DNA from: Paenibacillus pedocola | Lineage (GTDB): Bacteria; Bacillota; Bacilli; Paenibacillales; Paenibacillaceae | Reading direction: 5' to 3' | Length of the DNA stretch: 64,000 nucleotides | Assembly: GCF_031599675.1 (NCBI RefSeq) | Contig: NZ_CP134223.1 | Coordinates: 1,054,001-1,118,000 of the forward strand | Shown: piece after piece, positions 23,840 to 32,935 of the stretch | How the letters are laid out: every line of letters starts with the position of its first letter | How positions within the stretch are numbered: position 1 is the stretch's first letter | The notes under the pieces: generated by a model | Seen by the model: only the letters and a program-made list of their open reading frames with translations | Told to the model about the DNA's origin: nothing | The model's database searches: none | Translations under genes and position numbers: made by a program

Positions 23840-23876
23840 TTAGCCTGTCCAGCTGGTGGAGAGGCTAATTTGCTGT
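23840..23876 (+). terminator. Weak terminator-like hairpin
   Basis: TTAGCCT / AGAGGCTAA arms flanking GTCCAGCTGGTGG, then TTTGCTG. T-run is short. Confidence 0.35.
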
Positions 23877-24102
23877 TCCTCAAAATTTTATTTGAGATTG
23901 ATAGCGCTATCTTTGGCTTATATGGATAAAATTACGTTAAACTTAGGAAAAAAAGGTGGACATTCTGTTATTTTTTTTGAAAAGAAAACGCTATCAGCAA
24001 ATGTTGAAACTTGTTATTGTGATTTTTCTCATGTATGATGCTTTTAAACAAAGCTTTGATAAGCTCGCATTTTCCAAAAAAGGTGGAGAATAGGGTGGTG
24101 GG

Positions 24103-25749
24103 ATGAAAATTAAAACAACCGCGGAAGACAGAATGATTGCTTTTTACAGATATTTCTCTTTGTCCCTCACATCGCTTATGTACCTCCTGGACCACACGGG
24201 GCCTTCCGTACTTTATAAATCCCTTTTAATTATTGCACTCTTTATGATTGCTCAAGTGTTCACGATCTACTACCGGAGGCTCCGGGCCAGACCACGGGTT
24301 CTTATGCTGGTAGTTAGTATAGAGATGGCGGGCGTTATTGCATTGACCTTACTGACTGGCGGCTTTGAGAGCTCCTTCAAGCTCTACGTACTGAATCCTG
24401 TTTTAATTGCGGCGGGCTCATTGTCATTTTATTTCAGGTGGAGCCTGCTTCTGAGTTATATTGGCATAGTGACTACATTTTGTTACGTTTTTTTGAACTC
24501 TGAGGGCAAATCTTTTGCAGATGCGGTGCTTCAGAACGGAAATTTGTTTCTAGCCCTGGTACTTACGGTTATAGTTATGCAAATGGTTAACAGGATCAAG
24601 CGGCAGCGGGAAGAAGCAAACGCGCGGACCAACGAAACCATGGAGCATATTAAATCGCTCTATCATATCGTGGAAACCTCCAGCCAGCATGACTTCATGA
24701 ACATCGGGCAGGTCATCACAGACTATGTGGTGAAGCTTACCAAATTGGATAAGGCCTTGTTCTGGTTCGCCAAAAAAAGTGGTGAACCCGCACCCCAGAG
24801 CCGGCAGACCGGCTGGCAGCATGAAGAAGAACGTTTTTTGTTCACAGAGCTGGAAAAGCATGAGCACGAGTGGAGACTGCAGCGTGAGCCGGTGTTCAAG
24901 AGTCTGCCTGGCCTTGGTGACTTTTTGCTGATGCCGGTAAGAATGAGCACCCGATTTGTCGGCATGATCGGCGTGAAGCTGGAATCATCGGAGGGTCTTG
25001 AGGGCCGCAGATGGTATATTCAGCAGCTTATGTTTCTATCGGAGCTTAGCGCAATTATTCTTGAGCGCCATGAACTGGGTGTCATCGAAAATCGGCTGAT
25101 CATCACGAATGAACAGAACCGGATAGCGGATGAAATGCATGACAGCGTGTCACAGAGCCTTTTCGGCATTGTGTACGCAACCCACTCCCTGAAACAGACC
25201 TGGCGTAAAATGTCCGAGTCCGAGCTGGAAGAGCAGATTGACCTCATTCATGATTCCGCGACCAAGGTAGCCAAAGAGCTGCGGATTACGATCTACAGTC
25301 TCAGCTCCAAGAAAAGCGGCGGACCTACCTGGCTGGGCATGGTGAGATCGCATCTTAAGAGCTTATCCAGGTTAAACGATGTGGAAATTGAATTAAAAAT
25401 AACGGGTGATGATTTCAGTCTCCCTTATCCTTACCACAAGGCTCTCTTCCGGATTATTTCTGAAGCGACAGGCAACGCCATACGTCATGGTGCGGCCAGC
25501 AGGGTGGATGTCGAACTGTCCCTCAAGCCCAAATGGATCAGACTTTCAATTGTGGATGATGGCGTCGGTTTTGATACTGATCTGCTGTGGACAACGTCTG
25601 AGGATACTACCAGCGGACTTGGCATGAAGAATATGCAATATCTGGCGCAGTCTCTAGGCGGAGATTTCCAGTTATCGAGCAGCGAGAATGCAGGAACCAA
25701 GATTTTAATTTCAATACCTGTCGGTGTGGCTGAATTAAAAAATGCATAA
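24103..25749 (+). CDS. NarL-type sensor histidine kinase
   Basis: 548 residues. About five to six membrane segments (15-160), a charged linker, a GAF-like region (about 190-325) and a HisKA_3/HATPase kinase: His346 in RIADEMHDSVSQSLFGIVY, then GNAIRHG (N box), DDGVGFD and SGLGMKNM (G boxes). This is the HPK7/NarX-DegS-ComP class, which pairs with LuxR-type regulators; the partner follows at 23 bp. The stimulus is unknown. Its position just upstream of the exopolysaccharide operon makes that operon a possible target (inference). A weak GGTGG site precedes the ATG. Confidence 0.88.
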   Translation: MKIKTTAEDRMIAFYRYFSLSLTSLMYLLDHTGPSVLYKSLLIIALFMIAQVFTIYYRRLRARPRVLMLVVSIEMAGVIALTLLTGGFESSFKLYVLNPVLIAAGSLSFYFRWSLLLSYIGIVTTFCYVFLNSEGKSFADAVLQNGNLFLALVLTVIVMQMVNRIKRQREEANARTNETMEHIKSLYHIVETSSQHDFMNIGQVITDYVVKLTKLDKALFWFAKKSGEPAPQSRQTGWQHEEERFLFTELEKHEHEWRLQREPVFKSLPGLGDFLLMPVRMSTRFVGMIGVKLESSEGLEGRRWYIQQLMFLSELSAIILERHELGVIENRLIITNEQNRIADEMHDSVSQSLFGIVYATHSLKQTWRKMSESELEEQIDLIHDSATKVAKELRITIYSLSSKKSGGPTWLGMVRSHLKSLSRLNDVEIELKITGDDFSLPYPYHKALFRIISEATGNAIRHGAASRVDVELSLKPKWIRLSIVDDGVGFDTDLLWTTSEDTTSGLGMKNMQYLAQSLGGDFQLSSSENAGTKILISIPVGVAELKNA

Positions 25750-25772
25750 ACTTTAGGCAGGAGGTCGTTCAA

Positions 25773-26408
25773 GTGAATATCGTCATTGTTGATGATCACC
25801 CTTTGGTGAGAAGAGGATTGGCAGCAGTCATTTCCATGCAGCCTAATCTGCATTTTGCAGGCGAAGCAACGAATGGCCAGGAAGCTCTTCTTGTTATTGA
25901 GGAGACACAGCCTGATCTTGTGCTGATTGATCTGAGGCTAGCTGATGAGTCGGGTCTGGATGTGATCAAGGCTGCGCGGGCCCGCGGGCTGAGCAGCAAA
26001 TTTATTCTGCTGACCTCTTCGGCTAGCAGAGAGGACTTCCTCAAAGCGGAAGAAGTGCTGGTTGACGGCTATGTGCTGAAGGAAGCACTGCCGGAAGAAT
26101 TGCTGTTCGCGATCCAGCTGGTCCATAAGGGCCGGAAGTATTATGATCCCGGACTAATGGAAGATAAGATGCGGATGAGCGGCAGCAGCCCGACGGACGA
26201 ATTGACTCCGAAGGAAAAGGAAGTGCTGATTGAACTTGGCCAAGGTGCCTGCAATAAGGATATTGCTTCGCGCCTGTTCATCAGTGAATTTACGGTCAAG
26301 AAGCATGTGAGCCAGATTCTTGCCAAGCTGCAGGTGGCTGACCGGACGCAGGCGGCGCTGTACGCTAACGCGGTAGGGCTGACCAAGTACGAAATGTCTT
26401 ATGATTAA
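25773..26408 (+). CDS. NarL/LuxR-type response regulator
   Basis: 211 residues: receiver domain (1-120) with acidic pocket IVDDHP, phospho-acceptor Asp53 in LVLIDLRLADES, Thr/Ser switch LLTSSA and Lys in VLKEALP; LuxR HTH (145-205) with ELTPKEKEVLIELGQGACNK and FISEFTVKKHVSQILAKL. It partners with the kinase directly upstream (23-bp gap, GGCAGGAGG site). The next downstream operon is the EPS cluster, separated by a strong terminator and its own leader, so control of EPS would be in trans. Confidence 0.92.
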   Translation: MNIVIVDDHPLVRRGLAAVISMQPNLHFAGEATNGQEALLVIEETQPDLVLIDLRLADESGLDVIKAARARGLSSKFILLTSSASREDFLKAEEVLVDGYVLKEALPEELLFAIQLVHKGRKYYDPGLMEDKMRMSGSSPTDELTPKEKEVLIELGQGACNKDIASRLFISEFTVKKHVSQILAKLQVADRTQAALYANAVGLTKYEMSYD

Positions 26409-26440
26409 CAGGATTTTGTAATCATTCATGAAATGTTGGA

Positions 26441-26469
26441 ACACGGACACGGATGTCCGTGTTTTTTTG
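26441..26469 (+). terminator. Intrinsic terminator of the kinase/regulator operon
   Basis: ACACGGACA (26441-26449) / TGTCCGTGT (26454-26462), 4-nt loop, then seven T. Confidence 0.9.
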
Positions 26470-26567
26470 TGTCCAAATCTCCCTGAAGCTAACACAGTGA
26501 TGTATAAGGATTTAAAGGTTTTGTTAATGAAATAACGGGCCGCGTCGGCTTAGCTTCCATCTATTGA

Positions 26568-26760
26568 TAAAATTTACCAGCGGTATGGTACAAAAGTATA
26601 CCATGAGGCCCCACTTACGGACCAAACCCACTCACACGAAAGTGAAGATTAAAGTAATGGTAGGAGCCATGTGGCAACTCGTACCGCTTGATAGAATTAA
26701 AGCAAGATATCTGAAACTTTCATGATTGCTTTCAGAATGCAACTAATGCGGAAGGAGGGT
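26568..26760 (+). promoter_or_regulatory. Structured leader of the exopolysaccharide operon
   Basis: A -10-like TAAAAT (26568-26573) is followed by about 190 nt of untranslated leader. It holds a hairpin GGTATGGTAC/GTATACCATG and a nested hairpin in which GGTA, GAG and CC pair with GG, CTC and TACC. Blocks CAAACCCACTC, CGAAAG, GTGGCA and GTACCG occur in the same order as in the c-di-GMP-I riboswitch at 43.7 kb, but the helix after the GAAA loop is not well formed. It may be a diverged aptamer or an unrelated RNA. Confidence 0.4.
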
Positions 26761-26764
26761 TACT

Positions 26765-27505
26765 GTGGAAAAGACGATTTTAGATTACATTAACCTGATT
26801 AAGAAGAGGTTGTGGTTGATAACGGTGTTTGTATTAATCTCCTGTGCTACCACCTTCTACATCAGCAAGAACTTCGTTGTACCCGTCTACTCCGCCTCCG
26901 GACAGCTGCTGGTCAACAATACTGCAAATGTACCCGAGAGCAATAATCTCAACAATCTGAACTTCAGCCTTAACCTCATCGAGAGCTACAAGGAAATTAT
27001 GAAGTCCCCCACGATTATGAAGAGTGTTGTAGCCGACCATCCGGAGTTTGGTCTTACGGAAGATCAGCTGGCTGCGAAGCTGCAGGTAAAGACCTCCGAG
27101 AAAAGCCAGGTCATCAATCTCAGTGTAGAAGATGAAAGTTACAGCAAGGCGGCAAATATTGTAAACGCGGTTTCACAATCATTTATCCGCAGCCTGCCAT
27201 CACTCATGAAGCTGGACAATGTAACATTCCTGACTCCGGCTGATCCGGCTGATGTACCGGCGGCAACAAACAGCAGTTTTGCCATGAACCTGATTATCAG
27301 CTTTGTTGTCTCATTGATGGCCGCAATCGGGATTATCCTGCTGCTGGAAACACTCAATGGAACACTCCGCACCGAGAAGGAAGCCGAATTCGATCTGGGA
27401 CTGCCGGTCATTGCCAGCATCCCGACGATCCGCAAACGCGATCTCGGCAAAGCGGCAAACGCTAAGGCAAGAGTAGGGGAGGGCGCTTATGTTACGGCCG
27501 AATAA
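26765..27505 (+). CDS. Polysaccharide chain-length/kinase modulator (Wzz, EpsA/YveK-like)
   Basis: 246 residues from a GTG start with AAGGAGGG. Two membrane segments (about 18-38 and 175-198) bracket an extracellular Wzz domain; the second carries the Pro-rich TPADPADVPAATNS approach seen in this family. It is the transmembrane activator of the BY-kinase that follows, whose start overlaps its end by 17 bp, and helps set polymer length and export. First gene of the EPS operon, behind a long structured leader. Confidence 0.9.
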   Translation: MEKTILDYINLIKKRLWLITVFVLISCATTFYISKNFVVPVYSASGQLLVNNTANVPESNNLNNLNFSLNLIESYKEIMKSPTIMKSVVADHPEFGLTEDQLAAKLQVKTSEKSQVINLSVEDESYSKAANIVNAVSQSFIRSLPSLMKLDNVTFLTPADPADVPAATNSSFAMNLIISFVVSLMAAIGIILLLETLNGTLRTEKEAEFDLGLPVIASIPTIRKRDLGKAANAKARVGEGAYVTAE

Positions 27506-28130
27506 AAGTTTAATTGCGGACCTGAACCCGTCTTCGCATATCTCAGAATCCTTCCGCTCGCTTCGCACCTATATCCGCCAGCTTGGGCTGGCTGGAGGGA
27601 GCGGCGGACAGGTGCTTCTCTTCACCTCCGCTGAAGGAGGAGAAGGCAAGACGACGATTCTGTCCAACCTCGCCGTTTCTTTTGTCCAGGACGGCAAAAG
27701 AGTAGCTGTTGTTGACTGCAATCTGCGCCATCCCGGACTTCATAACGTATTCGAGGTGGAAGGCAGCCAGGGTCTTGCCGCTTATTTAAGCGGACAGGAG
27801 GAAGCCAAGGATATTGCCGTATACGGGAACCTTGCCAATCTGGCGGTTATTCCAGCCGGTATTACCCGGGTCAGTCCTCCGGATCTGCTCGGCAGCGACA
27901 AAATGGCTGCTCTGCTGGATGAGTTGAAGGCAAGCTTCGATCTGATCCTGCTTGACTCTCCGCCGGCGGTAGAATTCAGTGATGCACGGATTCTGGCTCC
28001 GCTATCCGATGGTGTAATCCTCGTGGCAAGACACGGGAAGACCAAACGTGAAGCAGTCCGCAAGCTGAAGGTACTGATGGAACAGACCGGTTCCAAAATT
28101 CTTGGCATCGCCATGAATCAGGCTAAATAG
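27489..28130 (+). CDS. BY-kinase-like ATPase (CpsD/EpsB-like) without tyrosine tail
   Basis: 213 residues with Walker A GGEGKTT, a Walker A' strand VAVVDCNLRHP (the family normally has D-x-D in this place; here the second acidic position is Asn and the middle one Cys) and Walker B LILLDSPP. In bacterial tyrosine kinases a C-terminal Tyr cluster is autophosphorylated; this protein stops directly after the ATPase fold at ...IAMNQAK, with no Tyr cluster. It may phosphorylate other targets or act as a plain ATPase partner of the Wzz protein. Start overlaps the previous gene. Confidence 0.88.
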   Translation: MLRPNKSLIADLNPSSHISESFRSLRTYIRQLGLAGGSGGQVLLFTSAEGGEGKTTILSNLAVSFVQDGKRVAVVDCNLRHPGLHNVFEVEGSQGLAAYLSGQEEAKDIAVYGNLANLAVIPAGITRVSPPDLLGSDKMAALLDELKASFDLILLDSPPAVEFSDARILAPLSDGVILVARHGKTKREAVRKLKVLMEQTGSKILGIAMNQAK

Positions 28131-28174
28131 AGTTTTCGAACATATCCCACCAAACTTTATAGGAGGTAAGTGCG

Positions 28175-29065
28175 ATGAAAAAGGTAAAGAAGGTAATTAT
28201 CCCTGCAGCAGGGCTAGGAACGCGCTTCCTGCCTGCGACAAAGGCCATGCCTAAGGAAATGCTTCCAATCATCAACAAACCGACCATTCAGTATATCGTG
28301 GAAGAAGCCATTGCTTCCGGTATCGAGGACATCATTATCGTTACCGGTAAAGGAAAGCGGGCGATCGAAGATCACTTCGACAACGCTTTTGAACTGGAGT
28401 CCCGGCTGCTGGAAGACGGCAAGCTGGAACTGCTCAAAGAAGTTCAACGTTCCTCTAAAGTGGAAATACACTATATCCGGCAAAAAGAACCAAAGGGTCT
28501 CGGACATGCGGTTTGGTGTGCAAGACGGTTTATCGGAGACGAGCCTTTCGGCGTAATGCTGGGGGATGATATCGTAACCGGAAAAACGCCATGCCTCAAG
28601 CAGCTGATCGATCAATACGAAGAAACACAAAATTCGGTGATCGGGGTACAGGAGATTCCGGATGAATTCACCAACCGCTACGGGATTATCGAACCGGATC
28701 TTCAGGACGGACGGCTCTACCGGGTTAACAACTTTGTTGAGAAGCCGGCGCTGGGTACAGCACCATCCAATCTGGCGATCATGGGACGCTACGTATTTAC
28801 TCCAAAAATCTTTAAATATCTGGACCTGCAGGAAAAGGGTGCCGGAGGCGAAATCCAGCTCACGGATGCAATCCAGAAGCTGAATCAGAGCGAACGGGTA
28901 TATGCCTACAACTTTGATGGTACGAGATACGATGTCGGCGAACGGCTCGGTTACATTTTGACTACGCTGGAATTTGCACTTCAGAGCGACGACCTGCGCT
29001 ATCCGGTGATGGATGCGATGGCGGAATGGCTCAGCAAAGCCGGACAAATCACTCTTAGCAGCTAA
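28175..29065 (+). CDS. galU: UTP-glucose-1-phosphate uridylyltransferase
   Basis: 296 residues with the nucleotidyltransferase signature [24 protein letters not shown] (shown here as two overlapping blocks: [10 protein letters not shown] and [10 protein letters not shown]), YIVEEAI, GLGHAV, MLGDDI and NNFVEKP. It makes UDP-glucose, the donor for glucosyl transfer and the precursor of UDP-glucuronate made by the Ugd gene 11 kb downstream in the same operon. AGGAGG precedes the ATG. Length agrees with GtaB/GalU. Confidence 0.95.
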   Translation: MKKVKKVIIPAAGLGTRFLPATKAMPKEMLPIINKPTIQYIVEEAIASGIEDIIIVTGKGKRAIEDHFDNAFELESRLLEDGKLELLKEVQRSSKVEIHYIRQKEPKGLGHAVWCARRFIGDEPFGVMLGDDIVTGKTPCLKQLIDQYEETQNSVIGVQEIPDEFTNRYGIIEPDLQDGRLYRVNNFVEKPALGTAPSNLAIMGRYVFTPKIFKYLDLQEKGAGGEIQLTDAIQKLNQSERVYAYNFDGTRYDVGERLGYILTTLEFALQSDDLRYPVMDAMAEWLSKAGQITLSS

Positions 29066-29127
29066 TTCATCTTGCGTAAGCCTTACAAAGCAATTTGTAC
29101 CTAAACATTTAGGAGGAATGAGGAGAA

Positions 29128-29820
29128 ATGAGCATGCAAAAACTGCCGGAAGACTATGAGGCCGTCCTGCCGAAACTTTACATGCTGCATGCCAAAGAAG
29201 GAAGTAAAGAAATGGATTCCTATCTGGTAATGAAGCGGATTATCGACGTTTTTTTCTCCGCTCTTGGCCTTCTCGTACTACTGCCGCTCTTCGCTCTTGT
29301 GGCCATCCTGATTAAGCTGGAAGACCCCAAAGGCAAAGTGTTCTTCCGGCAAAACCGGGTAGGCAAAGACGAAAAGCTGTTTCCCATGTATAAGTTCAGA
29401 TCCATGGTCTCCAATGCCGAGGAGCTGAAAGCGAATCTGATGGCCTATAACGAAGTGAGCGGTGCAATGTTCAAGATCAAAAATGATCCCCGCATCACAC
29501 GGATCGGAAGATTCCTGCGCAAGACTAGCATTGATGAACTGCCTCAGCTCTGGAACGTGCTGATGGGCCATATGAGTCTTGTTGGTCCCCGTCCTCCGCT
29601 CGTTGAAGAGGTGGCGCAGTATACGGATTACGACAAGCAGCGGCTGCTGGTTACACCGGGATGCACAGGATACTGGCAGGTTAACGCCAGAAACAGTGTC
29701 GGTTTTGACGAAATGGTGCAGCTGGATCTGACTTATATCCATATCCGCAGCACGATGCTGGATCTCAAAATCATTTTTAAAACCGGCCTGATGCTGCTCG
29801 GTTCCAAAGACGCTTATTAA
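29128..29820 (+). CDS. Initiating sugar-phosphate transferase (WcaJ/EpsL-type)
   Basis: 230 residues of the polyprenyl-phosphate hexose-1-phosphate transferase family, which loads the first sugar on undecaprenyl phosphate. It has one hydrophobic membrane element (about 35-58), the FFRQNRVGKDEKLFPMYKFRSM block, the DELPQLWNVLMGHMSLVGPRPP signature (split: DELPQLWNVL / GHMSLVGPRPP) and TPGCTGYWQVNARN near the end. It lacks the N-terminal multi-helix domain of WcaJ, like EpsL and PglC-type short forms. GAGGAG precedes the ATG at 29128. Confidence 0.92.
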   Translation: MSMQKLPEDYEAVLPKLYMLHAKEGSKEMDSYLVMKRIIDVFFSALGLLVLLPLFALVAILIKLEDPKGKVFFRQNRVGKDEKLFPMYKFRSMVSNAEELKANLMAYNEVSGAMFKIKNDPRITRIGRFLRKTSIDELPQLWNVLMGHMSLVGPRPPLVEEVAQYTDYDKQRLLVTPGCTGYWQVNARNSVGFDEMVQLDLTYIHIRSTMLDLKIIFKTGLMLLGSKDAY

Positions 29821-29845
29821 AATTATGGGAATTGGGTGATAGCCG

Positions 29846-30781
29846 ATGACTGAGTACGGACACGTCCCTAAGATTTCCATTATTATCTGCACTTATAACA
29901 GGTCGGCTTTACTGGTTAAGACGCTCCAGTCCCTAATCACACTGGAGAACCTGCAGGAGGCTGAGATCATTGTGGTGGATAACAGCTCCACGGATGACTC
30001 GGCAGCCGCCATTAAAGGCTTTATTGAGGCTCATGGTGCAGAAATGGATATCCGTTATCTTCTGGAGCCGGTACAGGGATTGTCGGCGGCCCGGAATACA
30101 GGGATTCTGGCTTCCAAATCGCAAATCATTGCATTTCTCGATGATGACGCGATACCTTGCCGGAATTGGATTACCACAATCATCAGTACATTTGATGAAA
30201 GGCCGGAAGTCATGGCCATGGGCGGGAAAGTCGCCCCCATCTTCGAAAGCAAGCGCCCGGACTGGCTGATTAAGCCGTTCGAGCTGCCATACACTATCGT
30301 TGATCTGGGCGGCAAGGTCAGGGAATATCCGAAGCGGCTGCATCCGTGCGGTGCCAATATGGCGATGCGCAAACCCGCGTTCAATATCAGCCTGTTCCCG
30401 CTGGATCTCGGAAGAAAAGGGGATTCCCTTATCTCCGGTGAAGAGACGTGGCTGTTCGGCCAACTGCAGAAAGAAGGGCACACCATCCTTTATCATCCGC
30501 AGATGGCCGTCGAGCATTTCGTAGCGGCAGGGCGCCTGACGGAAGATTGGATTATGAAAAGGTATTACAGTCAAGGCATCTCCAACGCCATGAAAAGCGA
30601 AGGGGTAAAAGGAAATCTGCTCCTGCTCGGAAAGACTGCCGCCAAAGTAGTATATATCCTGGCGGACTCGGTGCTATCCAGAAGCCAGGGCAGAAAACTT
30701 TTGAACAAGTGCCGGCTGGAGAGCATTCGTGGAACTCTTCATATGTTCTGGAACCGGAAGAGGGAATCTGCAGCGGGGTGA
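29846..30781 (+). CDS. Glycosyltransferase family 2
   Basis: 311 residues, GT-A fold: ISIIICTYNRSALLVKTLQSL at the N-terminus, VVDNSSTDDSA, ARNTGI and the metal motif FLDDDAIP, followed by GEETWLFGQLQKEG and a His-rich acceptor region (HPQMAVEHFV). Transfers one sugar from a nucleotide donor onto the lipid-linked repeat unit at the inner face of the membrane. The donor is unknown. GGGTGA precedes the ATG; it lies 25 bp after the initiating transferase. Confidence 0.88.
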   Translation: MTEYGHVPKISIIICTYNRSALLVKTLQSLITLENLQEAEIIVVDNSSTDDSAAAIKGFIEAHGAEMDIRYLLEPVQGLSAARNTGILASKSQIIAFLDDDAIPCRNWITTIISTFDERPEVMAMGGKVAPIFESKRPDWLIKPFELPYTIVDLGGKVREYPKRLHPCGANMAMRKPAFNISLFPLDLGRKGDSLISGEETWLFGQLQKEGHTILYHPQMAVEHFVAAGRLTEDWIMKRYYSQGISNAMKSEGVKGNLLLLGKTAAKVVYILADSVLSRSQGRKLLNKCRLESIRGTLHMFWNRKRESAAG

Positions 30782-30790
30782 GGGAAGACA

Positions 30791-32104
30791 ATGACTAATT
30801 TTGAGTGGGGCTCCAAAATGAACGCTTTGCCATACGGAATGCTCTACCTCGTGTCCGCACTGTTCCTGGGGACAGCGGTCATTTACCAGCCGGCAATTGC
30901 GGTAGCGGCCGTACTCCTGATTATTTTGCTGGTTGTCTCCATTTCACGACCCGAGCTGATCAGTTATTTCGTTCTGCTGACGACGGCCATCTCCATCAAT
31001 TTCCTGTACGACGGCAGCATGTTCGGAATTGAAATCCTCTCGCTCTACAAGCTGGTGATCCTGGTGCTTCTGGTGCCCTGCATTCTGGTAAACGGACTGA
31101 AGTTCAAGCTTAGTCCTCCCCTATGGGCCATGCTGGGACTGGTATTTATCACCTTCGGCTTCTCCATCTGGCTGCCGGAGATGAGCTCCTCGATTGCCGT
31201 AAAAGCCTTCATCGGATTATCGCTTCCCTTCGTATTTCTCCTGATCAACTGGAAGAAAGAGGTGGCTGAGAAGCAAATCCGCATCATCGCCATGCTGCCG
31301 CTGGTCAGTGTGCTGGCGGGAGTGCTGCTGCAGGTGGCTCACCTGCATGCTTTTCTCGACATCGAGTTCACGGGCGCTGTACGGATACAGGGGGCGAACA
31401 TTCCGGCGCATTTGGCGATGCTGGCCTTCATGGGTATAGGCATCTCATTTATTGAGATTAAACGCAGTCCGCAGCATATCCGTTATTTCTACATCATGCT
31501 GGCGCTGAACTTTCTGATTCTGATCGGAACAGGAACGCGCGGACCTATATTAGCCCTGGTGCTGATGATTCTCTATTATTTCTACGACATCTCACGCCAG
31601 TACTTAAAAGGCAAAACGCAGTATCTGATTCCACTGCTATGTTCAGTGATGTTGATCTTCTCGGCAGTGTATCTGCAGCTGGACAACATCAAGAAACGTT
31701 CCTTTGAACGGACAACTGAAACGGGGGTTGACCTGTCGGGGCGGGCGGAAGCCTGGGAGTACTTCCTGAATAAAGCGGCAGATTCCCCTTGGTCGGGAAG
31801 AGGACTGGGAGCAGTTACGGTCGCGAATGACGGGACGCTCTATAAAGGCTTTGTTGTTCCGCATAATGAGTACATCCGGTTTTACTTCGATGGAGGGTAT
31901 ATCGGCGCTATACTGCTGCTGCTTTCCTTATTGGCTGTGTTTCTTCTGGTTTACAGAGCTTTGGCACCGCCGGTCAAACCTTACTATCTGCTCTTTATAG
32001 CAGCGTTTCTTATTTATTCTTTCTCCGACAACACGCTGTCGACGGTCCAATCCATTATTCCGTTCTGTTGGTACCTGAACTGCCTGTATCGATCTTCACA
32101 GTAG
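30791..32104 (+). CDS. O-antigen ligase/polymerase-like membrane protein (Wzy-type, first)
   Basis: 437 residues, about ten to twelve membrane segments, with a large external loop near residues 300-355 holding SGRAEAWEYFLNKAADSPWSGRGLGA and PHNEYIRFYFDGG, the HxE-type pattern of the O-antigen ligase (Wzy_C) family. It is likely the polymerase of the repeat unit or a ligase to another acceptor. A second protein of this class is encoded at 32936. AGGGAAG precedes the ATG; gap to the previous gene is 9 bp. Confidence 0.85.
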   Translation: MTNFEWGSKMNALPYGMLYLVSALFLGTAVIYQPAIAVAAVLLIILLVVSISRPELISYFVLLTTAISINFLYDGSMFGIEILSLYKLVILVLLVPCILVNGLKFKLSPPLWAMLGLVFITFGFSIWLPEMSSSIAVKAFIGLSLPFVFLLINWKKEVAEKQIRIIAMLPLVSVLAGVLLQVAHLHAFLDIEFTGAVRIQGANIPAHLAMLAFMGIGISFIEIKRSPQHIRYFYIMLALNFLILIGTGTRGPILALVLMILYYFYDISRQYLKGKTQYLIPLLCSVMLIFSAVYLQLDNIKKRSFERTTETGVDLSGRAEAWEYFLNKAADSPWSGRGLGAVTVANDGTLYKGFVVPHNEYIRFYFDGGYIGAILLLLSLLAVFLLVYRALAPPVKPYYLLFIAAFLIYSFSDNTLSTVQSIIPFCWYLNCLYRSSQ

Positions 32105-32133
32105 GCCGACTCCCCACAAAAAGAAGTGATACG

Positions 32134-32907
32134 ATGAACCAAGTTAACATGTTCGATGTCAATTTCGATAACTATGATTTCATGGATTTGCTTGAATACA
32201 TCGACAAAACGATTCAGGAAAGGAACCAGTCCTACATCCTGACCTGCAACGTCGATCATGTGATCAAGCTCCGTAAGGACAAAGAGTTCCAGACTGTTTA
32301 TTCCGAAGCAGGCGCTGTAGTGGCGGACGGAATGCCGCTGATCTGGGCTTCCAAAATGCTCGGCAAACCGCTGAAGCAGAAAGTATCCGGCGCGGATCTC
32401 TTCAGCCGCCTGGGCAATGCCTTCGAGCAGAGGAAATACCGCCTGTTCTTCCTTGGCTCAGCAGAAGGTGTGCCGGAGCGGGCTACTCAAAATCTAAAAG
32501 CGGCTTATCCGGATATGAACATCGTCGGCTGCTATTCTCCTTCCTATGGCTTCGAGCATAACGAAGAGGAGAACCGGCGTATTATCCAGATGCTTACAGA
32601 CAGCCGGCCGGATATCGTATTTGTCGGTGTGGGTGCGCCGAAGCAGGAGAAATGGATTTACCGCCATTACACCTCTTATCAGGCGCCGATTTCGATCGGC
32701 GTGGGCGCTACCTTCGATTTTCTTTCCGGTTCGGTAAAGCGGGCGCCGAATTTTATGCAAAAGACAGGGCTCGAATGGTTCTGGCGGCTCAGCCAGGAGC
32801 CGGGACGGCTCTGGAAAAGATATCTTGTGGACGATGCCCAATTCCTGGTCCTGCTGCTCAAAGAGCTGCGCAAGAAGGATAAAGTGAAGGGCAGCAGTCT
32901 TGAATGA
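32134..32907 (+). CDS. WecB/TagA/CpsF-family glycosyltransferase (GT26)
   Basis: 257 residues from the ATG at 32134. Signatures: VDHVIKLRKDKEF, ADGMPLIWASK (donor pocket with catalytic Asp), FFLGSAEGVPERA, VFVGVGAPKQEKWIY and GVGATFDFLSGSVKRAP. Members transfer ManNAc, ManNAcA or a related sugar to lipid-linked intermediates at the inner membrane face. Length is close to the usual ~245. The frame also extends upstream into the preceding gene, but AAGAAGTGA fixes this start. Confidence 0.92.
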   Translation: MNQVNMFDVNFDNYDFMDLLEYIDKTIQERNQSYILTCNVDHVIKLRKDKEFQTVYSEAGAVVADGMPLIWASKMLGKPLKQKVSGADLFSRLGNAFEQRKYRLFFLGSAEGVPERATQNLKAAYPDMNIVGCYSPSYGFEHNEEENRRIIQMLTDSRPDIVFVGVGAPKQEKWIYRHYTSYQAPISIGVGATFDFLSGSVKRAPNFMQKTGLEWFWRLSQEPGRLWKRYLVDDAQFLVLLLKELRKKDKVKGSSLE

Positions 32908-32935
32908 ATGACCGGAGCGGAGGTGGGAAAAGAAG

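Noticed and set aside
24103-26408. ComP/ComA orthologues for the isoprenoid-peptide system
   Set aside because: Same kinase class and regulator type, but 4 kb away with GH20 and AraC genes between; no specific link visible.
26568-26760. EAR element or canonical riboswitch before the EPS operon
   Set aside because: The EAR element of B. subtilis lies inside the eps operon between epsB and epsC, and I could not match this leader to any class with confidence.
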